Part shown: positions 33,707 through 42,918 of the stretch, piece by piece
How the letters are laid out: every line of letters starts with the position of its first letter
Numbering within the stretch: the stretch's first letter is position 1
From: Pseudomonadota bacterium
GTDB lineage: Bacteria > Chloroflexota > Ktedonobacteria > Ktedonobacterales > JADMIN01
DNA length: 54,563 nt
Assembly: GCA_021324535.1 (NCBI GenBank)
Contig: JAJPIU010000138.1
Coordinates: forward strand, 1-54,563
Reading direction: 5' to 3'
Translations under genes and position numbers: made by a program
The notes under the pieces: generated by a model
Seen by the model: only the letters and a program-made list of their open reading frames with translations
What the model was told of the DNA's origin: nothing
Databases searched by the model: none

Positions 33707-34366
33707 TTATGGCGAGAGGCGCTCGATCACCCAGCTTCCGTCGGCTTGTAAGCGATAGCGCAGACGGTCGTGCAGGCGGTTTGGGCGGCCTTGCCAGAAC
33801 TCGATGCGGTCGGGGATCACGCGAAAGCCGCCCCAATGCGGCGGGCGCGGCGCTTCGCTCTCGGCGTACTGCGCTTCACGTTCACGCAGCCGCTCTTCGA
33901 GTACGCCGCGCCCCGGAATCACCTGGCTCTGCTGCGAAGCAATGGCCCCAAGCTGGCTGCCTTTGGGGCGGCTGTGGAAGTAGGCATCGGACATCTCGGC
34001 GGAGACACGCTCCACTTGCCCCTCGATGCGTATCTGGCGCTCAAGCTCGGCCCAGTAGAGCACGAGCGCCGCCCAGGGATGGGCGGCCAACTCCTGTCCT
34101 TTGCGGCTCTCATAGTTGGTGTAGAAGACAACACCTTCCGGGCTGATCCCCTTCAGCAAGACCATGCGCGCTGAGGGACGCCCATCCGCGCCAACCGTAG
34201 CGACCGTCATCGCGTTTGGCTCAGTGAGATTCGCCGCCAGCGCCTCGGCTACCCAGGCTTGCAGCTGGCGTATAGGATCGGCGTCGAGGTCGCCCTCGCT
34301 CAGGCCGCGCGCCATATACTCTTTGCGCAGGTCTGCCAGTGGATGTTCTCCTGCATGCTCTGCCAT
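33707..34366 (-). CDS. pdxH: Pyridoxamine 5'-phosphate oxidase
   Basis: PdxH oxidises pyridoxine or pyridoxamine 5'-phosphate to pyridoxal 5'-phosphate using FMN and O2. The 219-residue protein has the full family layout: [58 protein letters not shown] (FMN site), [39 protein letters not shown] and the C-terminal [27 protein letters not shown]. The start at 34366 follows GGGGGAGA. Its start lies 22 bp after the lepB stop on the same strand; co-transcription with signal peptidase is likely. Confidence 0.95.
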   Translation of the reverse strand: MAEHAGEHPLADLRKEYMARGLSEGDLDADPIRQLQAWVAEALAANLTEPNAMTVATVGADGRPSARMVLLKGISPEGVVFYTNYESRKGQELAAHPWAALVLYWAELERQIRIEGQVERVSAEMSDAYFHSRPKGSQLGAIASQQSQVIPGRGVLEERLREREAQYAESEAPRPPHWGGFRVIPDRIEFWQGRPNRLHDRLRYRLQADGSWVIERLSP

Positions 34367-34387
34367 ATCTCCCCCTTCCAACCAGGC

Positions 34388-35059
34388 TCAGCGGTGAATC
34401 TTGCGGAAGACGCCCGACCAGTCCTTCAGGAAATGCGCGTCCACAAACGGCCAGTAGACCAGATCGGCGCGCCCTACAATATCTTTGCGCGGCACAGGCC
34501 CCCAATCACGGGAGTCGTCGCTATCGCCCCGGTTATCGCCCAGCACAAAGTATTGCCCTGGCCCCAGCGTAATCGTCTTCGGCATGTAGGGATTCGACAT
34601 ATCGTTGATATACGGCTCGTTGAGGGTCACGCCATCCACCGTGACAGCCCCATCCGCTGAGACCGTCACCGTATCACCAGGAACGCCGATCACCCGCTTC
34701 ACCAGGTCTTTGCTGGAAGGATTGGGCGGGAAATGAAAGACAATCACATCGCCACGTTGCGGAGAGCTAAAGAAATAGGCGGACTTATCTACCAGGATGA
34801 ACTCGTTGGTGTGCAGGGTCGGCTGCATGCTTGGTCCGTCAACGATGTAGTTCTGCACCAGCATCCGAATGCCCAGAAAGATGAGCACCGTCAGGATGCA
34901 GACCTCCAGCGCGTCAACGAGCAGCCTGCCGCCCCAGTGCTCACCCTGTTCATCCTGGTAGTCATACTCCTCGTCGTCCTCCGGTTTCGGAGGCCGCCAG
35001 GGGGGTTGTTCTGGTTCCGGTTCCTCGGCGTGCTGAGAGATAACACTACTGCGCGCCAT
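34388..35059 (-). CDS. lepB: Signal peptidase I
   Basis: Cleaves Sec/Tat signal peptides on the outer face of the membrane. Catalytic Ser77 is in DGPSMQPT and Lys121 in LVKRVIGVPGD; the GDNRGDSDDSRDWGPVP box is intact. One N-terminal membrane helix (ALEVCILTVLIFLGIRMLVQNYIV). The first ~42 residues are unusually acidic and Pro-rich (EEPEPEQPPWRPPKPEDDEE) and would be cytoplasmic. Start supported by AGGAG eight bases upstream. A TTGTCT/TAATAC promoter lies ~40-65 nt upstream. Confidence 0.95.
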   Translation of the reverse strand: MARSSVISQHAEEPEPEQPPWRPPKPEDDEEYDYQDEQGEHWGGRLLVDALEVCILTVLIFLGIRMLVQNYIVDGPSMQPTLHTNEFILVDKSAYFFSSPQRGDVIVFHFPPNPSSKDLVKRVIGVPGDTVTVSADGAVTVDGVTLNEPYINDMSNPYMPKTITLGPGQYFVLGDNRGDSDDSRDWGPVPRKDIVGRADLVYWPFVDAHFLKDWSGVFRKIHR

Positions 35060-35095
35060 GGTGCGCTCCTATTCCAATTTCTGTGTATGGATTAG

Positions 35096-35125
35096 GTATT
35101 ACGTAACGATGTGAGCTAGAGACAA
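35096..35125 (-). promoter_or_regulatory. Putative lepB-pdxH promoter
   Basis: Minus strand TTGTCT, 18 nt, TAATAC, ending 37 nt before the lepB ATG. Confidence 0.5.
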
Positions 35126-35589
35126 AGCGTCGGGTATGCTCTTCATGCTCTTCTCAGGCTTCTTGGTTTGCCCAAAAGTCTTTGGTCTTCCCCGGAGCAG
35201 CGCCCGTCCTGCCACCTGCTAGATCGCGATTTTGGGCGCCAGCAAGACATCCAGAGGATCAAACGAACTGACGCTCAATCTCTTTGAGAGCCTGGCAAGC
35301 AGCGCATGAGCCGGATGCAATAGGTTTTGCATATATCTACGCGCCAACAGCCTACAACGTAGCAGTGGGGGCTGTGTTAGCGATAGTATATCGTATTACC
35401 AAACGTCGCCGCCAGAGACACTGCTCCAAAAGACGGGAACGGCGAGATAGGTTTCCGCCGTATCGGCATGTTTTTAGAGCGATTGGCGTTTCTGCTTCGT
35501 TTTTGTTCATGAACCGTATATAGTGGGTCGGACGGAAGAACACAACCTGGTATCGGCTTTGGGATAGCCGGTCTATGCGTAGACAGTAT

Positions 35590-35618
35590 GCACAGCGTGC
35601 GTAGTAGGCACACTGTGC
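35590..35618. repeat. Inverted repeat upstream of murJ
   Basis: GCACAGCGTGC / GCACACTGTGC, 11-bp arms with one G-U type mismatch and a 7-nt loop, 43 bp before the murJ start. Could be an operator or an RNA hairpin in the leader. Confidence 0.5.
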
Positions 35619-35660
35619 AAAAAGCGGCGGCGCCGATGGCGTGAAAATAAAGGGGATGAC

Positions 35661-37691
35661 ATGGACGGACGGCGTACACAGTGGGAGCAGACAAATCGCC
35701 AACCCATAGATGACCTTGACCCGGAGGATGATGAGGTCAATCCACCCTGGGATCGCATTAGTATGCGTATGCCAGCCATCTCGCAGGATCAGGCCGAGAC
35801 GCTCATGCGCGCATCACATCCGCGCATGCAGGCGGCCTACGAAGACTCTGAGTATGACGCAATGGCGGAGCGTTCGATGGCTGGCCTGAGCCTGGGCGAC
35901 TTCACCGGCACGGGCAAAGTCGCCGCGATGCTGCCCATCCGGCCAGGCGTTTCCGGCTGGGGGTTGCGTGCGCCGAAGCGCGATTCCTCCGGCTCGCAGC
36001 TTGCCGTCAGCCCTAATGGCAGCGGCAGCATCGCGATAGACGAACAGCCGTCCATTCAGATGCGCGCGCTCCGCACCAGCAATCTGGTGCGCGCCGCAGG
36101 CATCGTGACGGCCGCGCTGGTCATCAGCCGTATTCTTGGTCTGCTGCGCACCTCGCTCTTCGCGGCCACCTTTGGCGGTGGCTTCCTTGCCGACGCCTTC
36201 ACCAACGCCTTCACGTTGCCTGATACCATCTTCAACATCGTCTCCGGCGGCGCGCTAGCCTCGGCCTTTATCCCCGTCTTCACTGGCTATCTGATCGAGA
36301 AACGCGACCGCAACTCCGCCTGGTATGTCGCCAGCGTTGCGCTCAACGCAGCGATCCTCGTCCTTGTGGTGCTGTGCGTGTTGGGGATCATTTTTGCGCA
36401 ACCCTTCCTCGAGCTGACCTATGCGCCGTTTTTCCAGCACTGTAATCAGGGCTGCGAAGGCCCGATGATTGTTCAATTGACGCGCGTGATGCTGTTGCAA
36501 CCAATCTTTCTGGGCGGCGCAACCATTGCCATTGCCATCTTGCAGGCGCGCCAGTCGTTTGTCCTTCCGGCGGTGGGCCAGGTCATCTACACCGGCAGCC
36601 TGGTCGGAGGCATCATGGTGACGCAGTTTGACAATCGCTATCACGTTTTTGGCGGCCACCTGGGCATCTATGGGCCAACCTGGGGTGTTGTCGTCGGAGC
36701 GGCGTTGCAGTTTGCCATCCAGATTCCAGGGCTGATCAGAGCGAAGATGGCCTACAAACCGATTCTGAATGTGCTGCATCCTGGGGTGAAGGAGATTGGG
36801 AAGCTGATGCTGCCACGCCTGCTCAACGCCGCGATGCTCTACGTCTCAGTGTTCATCAACCGCGACCTGCTTGGTTTGCTCAATCAACAAGGGGCGGTTT
36901 ATGGCTATGTCACGGCGTTTTCACTGGTGATGTTGCCTCAGGGCGTCTTTGGCATGGCCGTCTCGCAGGCGGCGTTCCCCACACTGGCGGCCTTTGTGGC
37001 GGCGGGCGAATGGGATCGCCTGCGCGAGACCGTTTTGCGCACCATCAAGGGCATTGCCTATCTGGCGATTCCTTCGGCGCTGGGGATGATTGTGCTGGCC
37101 GATCCGATTAGCCGCGTGATCCTGGCGCACGGCGCCTTCGAGTTGAGCCAGTTGCCGTTTACCGTATACCCTTTGATCTTTTTCTCGATTGGCCTGACGG
37201 GTCTGGCGCTTGTCGAGATTCTCACGCGCAGCTTCTACGCCATCCAGGATACGCGCACGCCCACCATCGTCAGCATCCTACAATTCCTCTTCCTGATCGG
37301 CATGAGCATCATCCTCCTGCCGCTCGGCGCGAGCGGGCTGGCGCTTGCCTCGTCGCTCGCCTGGACTGGCGAGGCAATCACGCTGATCCTGCTGCTGCGT
37401 CCACGCTTGGCGGGACTTGACATGAAAGACCTGGGCATGTTTACAGTGAATGTGCTGGCGGCGGGTCTGGCGGCGGCGCTCACGGCGCTGTTGGTCTACC
37501 AGATTTTGATTCTACCGTTCATCCTGCCGATTGGCGTTACCTCCAAGACGGAAACTGTGGAGATGCTCTTCCGCCTGGCAGTTTCGGGCGGTGCGGGCGC
37601 AGGCGTCTACCTCTGGTTCTCACGCTTCCTCTCGATTGACGACGTAGTACCGTTTGATCGTCTGGTGAAACGTGTCTTCCGGCGAGGCTAG
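35661..37691 (+). CDS. murJ: Lipid II flippase MurJ
   Basis: A 676-residue MOP-superfamily protein that moves lipid II across the membrane for peptidoglycan synthesis. From residue ~130 the family pattern is clear: NLVRAAGIVTAALVISRILGLLRTSLFAATFG, ADAFTNAFTLPDTIFNIVSGGALASAFIPVF, LPRLLNAAMLYVSVFINRDL, MLPQGVFGMAVSQAAFPTLAAF and the ALVEILTRSFYAIQDTRTPT segment. About fourteen membrane helices are expected. A ~130-residue hydrophilic N-terminal extension (acidic start, then Gly/Ser/Ala-rich) is not typical of MurJ and should lie in the cytoplasm. GGGGATGAC precedes the ATG. Confidence 0.93.
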   Translation: MDGRRTQWEQTNRQPIDDLDPEDDEVNPPWDRISMRMPAISQDQAETLMRASHPRMQAAYEDSEYDAMAERSMAGLSLGDFTGTGKVAAMLPIRPGVSGWGLRAPKRDSSGSQLAVSPNGSGSIAIDEQPSIQMRALRTSNLVRAAGIVTAALVISRILGLLRTSLFAATFGGGFLADAFTNAFTLPDTIFNIVSGGALASAFIPVFTGYLIEKRDRNSAWYVASVALNAAILVLVVLCVLGIIFAQPFLELTYAPFFQHCNQGCEGPMIVQLTRVMLLQPIFLGGATIAIAILQARQSFVLPAVGQVIYTGSLVGGIMVTQFDNRYHVFGGHLGIYGPTWGVVVGAALQFAIQIPGLIRAKMAYKPILNVLHPGVKEIGKLMLPRLLNAAMLYVSVFINRDLLGLLNQQGAVYGYVTAFSLVMLPQGVFGMAVSQAAFPTLAAFVAAGEWDRLRETVLRTIKGIAYLAIPSALGMIVLADPISRVILAHGAFELSQLPFTVYPLIFFSIGLTGLALVEILTRSFYAIQDTRTPTIVSILQFLFLIGMSIILLPLGASGLALASSLAWTGEAITLILLLRPRLAGLDMKDLGMFTVNVLAAGLAAALTALLVYQILILPFILPIGVTSKTETVEMLFRLAVSGGAGAGVYLWFSRFLSIDDVVPFDRLVKRVFRRG

Positions 37692-37738
37692 GCCGACGGG
37701 GCGTGTAGCCTCACGCTGTTTCTTTGGACGCTGTTGAG

Positions 37739-38383
37739 CTATTTCAATCCGGCGTCACGGGCGCGCACGATGGCCTGTGCCCGGTCGGCCACCTGAAGTT
37801 TGCTAAAGATGTTGGAGACGTGGTTCTGCACGGTCTTCAGGCTGATGGTCAGGTGATGCGCGATAGCCGTGTTGTTCTTGCCCTGCGCGATCAGATACAA
37901 AATCTCGCGCTCGCGCTCCGTCAGATCGGGAAAGGCAATAGCTGAGGCGGATTGGGGCAGCGCCGAGAAGTAGTGAATCATACGCTGGGCGATGGCGGGA
38001 CTGAAAATGGCCTCGCCCCTGTATACGGCTTTCACCGCGCGAGTCAATTCGTCCTGGTCGGCGTCTTTCAGCAGATACCCGCGAGCGCCCGCGCGCATTG
38101 CGGCAAATACCGAATCGTCGTCCTCAAACATGGTAACAATGAGCGTCTTGATATGAGGGCTTGCGTGTAGAATACGCCTGGTGGCCTCGATGCCGTTAAT
38201 CCCTGGCATTTTGATGTCCATGAGGATCACATCCGGTTGGAGGGATTCCGCGCTGGCAATTGCTTCGTCGCCGTCCACGGCTTCGCCGATCACCTCTATC
38301 TCCGGCAATCCCTGCAACATTGCACGCACCCCTTCGCGGTAGAAGGTGTGATCGTCGGCGATCAAGAGGCGAATGGTCTCCAT
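37739..38383 (-). CDS. NarL/LuxR-type response regulator
   Basis: A 214-residue regulator. The receiver has the acidic pair Asp10-Asp11 (IADDHTF), phospho-acceptor Asp56 (VILMDIKMPG), Thr/Ser at VTMFED and Lys in LLKDADQDEL. The C-terminal LuxR HTH is DLTEREREILYLIAQGKNNTAIAHHLTISLKTVQNHVSNIFSKLQV. It lies 20 bp downstream of the cognate-type kinase gene, same strand, a classical pair. Convergent with murJ. Confidence 0.94.
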   Translation of the reverse strand: METIRLLIADDHTFYREGVRAMLQGLPEIEVIGEAVDGDEAIASAESLQPDVILMDIKMPGINGIEATRRILHASPHIKTLIVTMFEDDDSVFAAMRAGARGYLLKDADQDELTRAVKAVYRGEAIFSPAIAQRMIHYFSALPQSASAIAFPDLTEREREILYLIAQGKNNTAIAHHLTISLKTVQNHVSNIFSKLQVADRAQAIVRARDAGLK

Positions 38384-38403
38384 AGAGATTTCCTTTCAGA
38401 GCA

Positions 38404-40563
38404 TCATTGCATGGTTTGCTCCGGTTTCAACGGCAGGCTGGCGAAAACACATACGCCACCTGTCGCCTGTGCCGTGATGGAGCAGACACCGCCCAGCTCC
38501 GCGACACGCTCACGGATAGACGTCATGCCAACACCCGCATGATAGGTATCAGGCAGACCACACCCGTCGTCGCTGATGACAAGCTGAAGGGATTGCCCGC
38601 CATCAATCTTCAGGCGCACAGCGCAATGAGGCGCGTTTGCGTGCCGCTCGACATTGGTTAGCGATTCCAGGATGATATGATAAGCCGCCACTTCAACGGC
38701 GGCAGACAGCACAGGCAGATCGGCAGGCGCTTCCACCAAGACGTGAAAGCCAGCCGCCTCCGAGAGCTGCGACGCATGTTCGCGAATGGCCGAGACCAGC
38801 CCAAGTTCATCCAGGATGGGTGGACGCAGGGCATAGACGACGCGGCGAATATCGGCAATGGTGGACTTGACCTGGGCCTTGAGATTGCTCAGCAGGACAA
38901 TTGCGGCGTCGGGATCGCTGCGAACCAGGCGTGTCGCCGTATCAATACGTTGAGAGAGGCTTGCGAGTGTGGGGCCAACGCCATCGTGCAAATCGCGACG
39001 CAGGCGGCGGCGTTCTTCTTCATGCGCCAACACCAGCCGCTCACGCGCCTTCTGGAGATCGTCTGCCAGCCGGACGGCATGAGCGGCGAGGCCCGCCTGT
39101 CGCGCCAGTTCATCGAGCAGGCGCGCGTCGGCAGGTGTAAAGGCTTCGCCCGGCGAACGCGGAGCAAGCTCCAACTGGCCAATGGTCTCCGACTGATAGA
39201 CGAGCGGAAGCGTTAATGGCATGTCAACAGGCGCGCCATAACTTGCCGCCAGCTCAAGCGTTTCTCCCTGCTTCCACCTGATGGCGACATAGGGGAGTTT
39301 CAGGGCTTGCGCTACCGTCTCAGTAATGGTGGAAAGAACCGCATCGGGCGCAAGCGTCTCTTTCAAGCGTTGGCTCAGCCGCGCGATCACTGCGTAGGGT
39401 TCGTCACGCTGACCGTAGAGCAGGCGATTGACGGCGCGCTGAAGGCGTTCACGCAAGGGCTGAAAGAAGACAGCGATGACGCCTGCCGCGAAGAGCGAGA
39501 TCAGAAAGTTCGTCTCTGTTCGCAGAAGAGCATCGAGTGAGACAACCAGGAGCGCGTAGGAGCCAACGACGCCGATGGTCAGAAGACCATAGACCAGTGT
39601 GCGATTGACGATGAGATCGATGTCCCATAGGCGGTAGCGCAGAATGGCGATGGCAATTGCCAGGGGGATCAGCAGAAGCAGCAGATAGACGCTACTTGTC
39701 AGAAGGACAAAAGGAAGGAGCGACAAGGTATACGATGGGAAGAATTGCAGCGCCGCCAATGGTATATATGCGACAAAGAGGAAGCCTATCAAAGCAATGG
39801 TGACGCCAAAAACAACCCATTTTGTCTGCTGGCGTTCGACCGGAGTCAAGACCCGCCGATACCGATAGATTTGCGCGAGGACGAGGGAGCCAAACACCAC
39901 AAGCATGATCAGCAGGTTGAGCAGGCGAGAAGCATGAATGACGCTGAAGAACGCGCCAGCAAGATAGAGCAGAGAAAAGCCAAACGCCACCCAGCGCGAA
40001 TAGCCAGGAGCGAAACGCCCCGTAGGGAAGACAAACAGGAATGCTACCAGGGAGGGAAGACCCAACCCGGTGAGCAGCGTCACGGGCAGGCGCCAGAAAG
40101 GATGCGTCGCCGCCAGGGTCACGGGGATGTCTGGGAAGGAGGCGCCCATCATAAAAAGAGCGAGGGCAGCGACACCAGTTATCCGGTCGCATGGTTTGCG
40201 CCAGACGATGAACAGCGCCACCCCGCAATACACTAGGGTAAACAGAAGATTGATCATCGTCCAGTAGGTAGCATATGCCGTGATGGAGACGTCTGCCGCA
40301 TGGAGCGACTGCGCATCGGCGGGCGTCAGTCGTTCGTCGGAGCAGTTAGCGCAGAGTGTGGAGAAATGGGCGAAGTAGACCGGCGCTCCAGCGATATTGA
40401 GCGTGACGGTAAGAATGCCTAGACACAGCAACGCCGCCCATGCGGCGAGCAGCCAGCGCGGCTGCCAGGCGAGCGCCCGCAAGACGCTTTGCAATGATGG
40501 CGCACTGGCAGCGTTACCCTGACGGGGAGGAGCAATCTCCCTGCGTAGCAACTTCACCCACAT
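38404..40563 (-). CDS. NarX/DesK-type membrane sensor histidine kinase
   Basis: A 719-residue kinase. About eight to nine membrane helices occupy the first ~350 residues, with an N-terminal extracytoplasmic loop containing HFSTLCANCSDERLTPADAQ (two Cys). A GAF-like domain follows (AVIARLSQRLKETLAPDAVLSTITETVAQALKLPYVAIRWKQ). The dimerisation domain is HisKA_3 (EEERRRLRRDLHDGVGPTLASL, His526) and the ATPase has SLTNVERHANA and ISDDGCGLP with GVGMTSIRERVAELGG. The start at 40563 has GGAG seven bases upstream; the ORF to 40833 overlaps another gene. Phosphorylates the adjacent NarL-type regulator. The stimulus is unknown; the CxxC loop hints at redox or metal sensing, which is inference. Confidence 0.92.
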   Translation of the reverse strand: MWVKLLRREIAPPRQGNAASAPSLQSVLRALAWQPRWLLAAWAALLCLGILTVTLNIAGAPVYFAHFSTLCANCSDERLTPADAQSLHAADVSITAYATYWTMINLLFTLVYCGVALFIVWRKPCDRITGVAALALFMMGASFPDIPVTLAATHPFWRLPVTLLTGLGLPSLVAFLFVFPTGRFAPGYSRWVAFGFSLLYLAGAFFSVIHASRLLNLLIMLVVFGSLVLAQIYRYRRVLTPVERQQTKWVVFGVTIALIGFLFVAYIPLAALQFFPSYTLSLLPFVLLTSSVYLLLLLIPLAIAIAILRYRLWDIDLIVNRTLVYGLLTIGVVGSYALLVVSLDALLRTETNFLISLFAAGVIAVFFQPLRERLQRAVNRLLYGQRDEPYAVIARLSQRLKETLAPDAVLSTITETVAQALKLPYVAIRWKQGETLELAASYGAPVDMPLTLPLVYQSETIGQLELAPRSPGEAFTPADARLLDELARQAGLAAHAVRLADDLQKARERLVLAHEEERRRLRRDLHDGVGPTLASLSQRIDTATRLVRSDPDAAIVLLSNLKAQVKSTIADIRRVVYALRPPILDELGLVSAIREHASQLSEAAGFHVLVEAPADLPVLSAAVEVAAYHIILESLTNVERHANAPHCAVRLKIDGGQSLQLVISDDGCGLPDTYHAGVGMTSIRERVAELGGVCSITAQATGGVCVFASLPLKPEQTMQ

Positions 40564-40666
40564 GAATCTCCGCCTTTCCGCCGCTCTCGACCTCACTATC
40601 TGTTTCTCCTCATCTGCTATTTTGTCGTATATGCAAGTATGCAAGGTGTTCTTCTTGACAGGCAGG

Positions 40667-40718
40667 CGCCCCCTATGCCCACGCTCAGGCGCGGTTCGCG
40701 CATAGGGCATAGGGGGCG
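40667..40718 (-). terminator. Long hairpin between membrane gene and sensor kinase
   Basis: Perfect 14-bp arms CGCCCCCTATGCCC / GGGCATAGGGGGCG with a 24-nt loop that itself can pair. Lies between the stop of the upstream membrane gene (40739) and the kinase start, so it may terminate or attenuate read-through. Confidence 0.55.
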
Positions 40719-40738
40719 ACGCTGCGCGCTGCCTGGGC

Positions 40739-41362
40739 TCAGGCGCGGGCGCTTGCGCCAACGGAAGCGGGCATTGCTGCCCCACGTTGGAGCGACGCCA
40801 GCAGAGTGGCGCCCAGCCAGATGAGCGCCACAAAGAAGAGCGCCTCGCCGATGTAGCTCAGGTAAGGGACACGCCCCCCGACAACAAACAAGACACTGCC
40901 AGCCAGCAAAAGGATGGCTGACGCTTTCGAGAAGACGCCCGCGCGCAGAAGCGCAATTCCAAAGACAACAGAACCAACCAGAACGAGCGCCTTCGCGATG
41001 AGGAAATAGAGGATGAAGGCCAGCGGCGGGTTATCGAGCGCGCTTGGGGCCAGGTGGTTTATCCAGGGGAGAAGCACGAGATCGGTGAGACCGCTACTGC
41101 CAGCAAACACAATACTTGCAACAAAGAACAACACGAAGCCAAACGCCCCAAACCTCCCTGCCTGTGGCGACTGACGCGCATACAGAGCAGGAAGCCCCAG
41201 GACAATCAAGAGCAGGCCGATAGCAGTGACAATCGCGGACGGAGTCCAAAATGGGCCAAACGCCTCGTTATCGAGCGCCTCACCAAGCGTTCCAATCACG
41301 GCGAGAACGCCCCCGATACCGAGGGCAATCCCGCTCAGCCGATACATGATCGTGGATGACAT
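40739..41362 (-). CDS. Unknown polytopic membrane protein
   Basis: A 207-residue protein, not recognised. Six hydrophobic helices, for example LSGIALGIGGVLAVIGTLGEAL, AIVTAIGLLLIVLGLPALYA and FFVALIWLGATLLASL. Similar small proteins are common in Actinobacteria and Chloroflexota without known role. Start supported by AGGAGGT five bases upstream. It precedes the sensor kinase on the same strand. Confidence 0.75.
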   Translation of the reverse strand: MSSTIMYRLSGIALGIGGVLAVIGTLGEALDNEAFGPFWTPSAIVTAIGLLLIVLGLPALYARQSPQAGRFGAFGFVLFFVASIVFAGSSGLTDLVLLPWINHLAPSALDNPPLAFILYFLIAKALVLVGSVVFGIALLRAGVFSKASAILLLAGSVLFVVGGRVPYLSYIGEALFFVALIWLGATLLASLQRGAAMPASVGASARA

Positions 41363-41516
41363 AGCTACCTCCTGGCAGGGCGCGCCTGCCGCTCGTGTTC
41401 ATAGAGCATGAAACCTGTTGTCTTGCTCTGCGAACAGCATACCTGGTGTATTTTCCCGTCGTCATGGGGAGAGCTTCCCGACCTGATCGGGAATTTTCCA
41501 ATCTCTCCGGCGCGCC

Positions 41517-41545
41517 TTGAAAGAAGCGAGGAGACCTGCTATGCT
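41517..41545 (+). promoter_or_regulatory. psuG promoter
   Basis: TTGAAA, 17 nt, TATGCT, 42 nt before the psuG ATG at 41588. This supports the short start and shows the ORF-track extension to 41408 is not translated. Confidence 0.7.
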
Positions 41546-41587
41546 GGCGAAATCGGGAGCGTGTCGCGTTGGGAGGTCAAATATTTC

Positions 41588-42523
41588 ATGTCAGCATCAT
41601 CGCCATCAGCTTATCTGCATATCGCCGAGCCGGTGCAGGCCGCACTTGCCGCCGGGCAGCCGGTGGTCGCACTCGAATCCACTGTCATCGCGCACGGGTT
41701 GCCTGCGCCCATCAATCTTGAGGTTGCGTTGGCGATGGAGGCGGCGATTCGTGCGGAGGGCGCCACACCGGCGACGGTCGCGCTGATGGATGGACGGATC
41801 GTGATCGGGCTGACAGAGGAGGAGATCACCCGGCTGGCGACTTCACAGGGTGTGTTGAAGGCTAGCCGCCGCGATCTCTCGGTCGCGCTGGCGTGGCGGG
41901 CGCTGGCGGCTACCACCGTCGCGGGGACGCTGGCCTGCGCGGCGCTGGCCGGTATTCGCGTCTTTGCCACAGGCGGCATCGGCGGCGTGCACCGCGAGGG
42001 CGCGCAGAGCTTCGACATCTCCGCCGATCTGATCGAACTGGCGCGGTCGCCGCTGATCACCGTCTGCGCTGGGGCAAAAGCAATTCTTGATCTGGCGCTC
42101 ACCTTGGAGTATCTGGAAACGCAGGGGGTGACGGTGATTGGCTATGGAACCGACGAGTTCCCGGCGTTTTACCGCCGCGAGAGCGGGCTACATCTGGCGC
42201 ATCGGGTGGATACTCCCGATGAGGTGGTAGCCATCGCGCGCGCGCAGTGGGAGAGTGGCCTGGGCGGCGGCCTGCTGGTAGCTTGCCCCATTCCGGCGGA
42301 GTCGGCGCTCTCGGCGCGGGCGCTGGAGAAGGCGACCGAACAGGCGCTCTATCAGGCACAGGTGACAGGGATAACCGGCGCGGCGCTCACGCCCTATCTG
42401 CTGGCGCGCGTGGCCGACCTGACCGGCGGCGAGAGCGTGACCGCCAATCGCGCGCTGCTCCTCAATAACGCTGTCTGCGCCGCCCGCATCGCTCGCGCGC
42501 TGACGGAGGCTCACGATTTGTAG
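41588..42523 (+). CDS. psuG: Pseudouridine-5'-phosphate glycosidase
   Basis: PsuG reversibly cleaves pseudouridine 5'-phosphate to uracil and ribose 5-phosphate. The 311-residue length equals that of the E. coli enzyme. Active-site segments are all visible: ALESTVIAHGLP (Glu), KASRRDLSVAL (Lys), HREGAQSFDISADLIEL (Asp) and CAGAKAILDLALTLEYLETQGVTVIGY (Lys). The C terminus carries NRALLLNNA. No PsuK pseudouridine kinase or transporter is adjacent. GGGAGG lies 11 bases before the start. Confidence 0.94.
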   Translation: MSASSPSAYLHIAEPVQAALAAGQPVVALESTVIAHGLPAPINLEVALAMEAAIRAEGATPATVALMDGRIVIGLTEEEITRLATSQGVLKASRRDLSVALAWRALAATTVAGTLACAALAGIRVFATGGIGGVHREGAQSFDISADLIELARSPLITVCAGAKAILDLALTLEYLETQGVTVIGYGTDEFPAFYRRESGLHLAHRVDTPDEVVAIARAQWESGLGGGLLVACPIPAESALSARALEKATEQALYQAQVTGITGAALTPYLLARVADLTGGESVTANRALLLNNAVCAARIARALTEAHDL

Positions 42524-42587
42524 CGCCTGCATCCGCGCTGGCTGTAGTCCGTTCATCCGCCACTTCATTTTGCCAGGTGGACGTTCG

Positions 42588-42910
42588 CTAGAACGTCGCG
42601 CCGTCCGCAGGAATGTTGGCTGCGGCGGCCTGAGCGGCGCGGATAATCAGCCCGTCATCCATCACCTGCTCAAACAACTCGACAGCGCCGAACCGTGTCG
42701 CTTCGTCCCAATCATTTCTGAAATAGATGCTTCTGGCGCACTCGATCACATCCTGAATGACGCGCTCCCAGAGATAATAGGTCAGCGCAACTCAATCAAT
42801 CGCTGTCCAACCCGTCTCGCCCTCGATGAAGGGGTCAGGCCATACTGCTCCTGCAAACAGGCGTGGAGTTCTATCGCTTCGAGAGCTGGGCGTCGCCCGT
42901 GCCGTGCCAT
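42588..42910 (-). pseudogene. Small gene of unknown function, frameshifted
   Basis: On the minus strand an ATG at 42910, preceded by GGGAGG, opens MARHGRRPALEAIELHACLQ... and meets TGA after 42 codons (42782). Shifting one base just before that stop (IEL then ALTYYLWERVIQDVIECARS...) continues for ~65 codons to a TAG at 42588. The two halves together make a plausible ~107-residue helical protein (ending IRAAQAAAANIPADGATF). Not in the ORF track. No family recognised. Either a decayed gene, a sequencing error or a programmed frameshift. Confidence 0.5.
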
Positions 42911-42918
42911 GCTGACTG

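Larger units (their letters stand above)
35060..35660. other. 600-bp gene-free region between lepB and murJ
   Basis: Divergent intergenic region. ORFs in it have no ribosome site or homology. It holds the lepB promoter, an ATGCAA/TTGCAT inverted repeat near 35317-35336 and a larger inverted repeat at 35590-35618. I see no tRNA, RNase P, tmRNA or SRP RNA signature. Confidence 0.45.

Noticed and set aside
35284-35523. Small plus-strand ORF (79 aa) between lepB and murJ
   Set aside because: No ribosome binding site, Arg-rich low-complexity product and no homology; treated as chance.
41408-41587. 60-residue N-terminal extension of PsuG
   Set aside because: A good promoter lies inside this stretch and the enzyme has its usual length from 41588.
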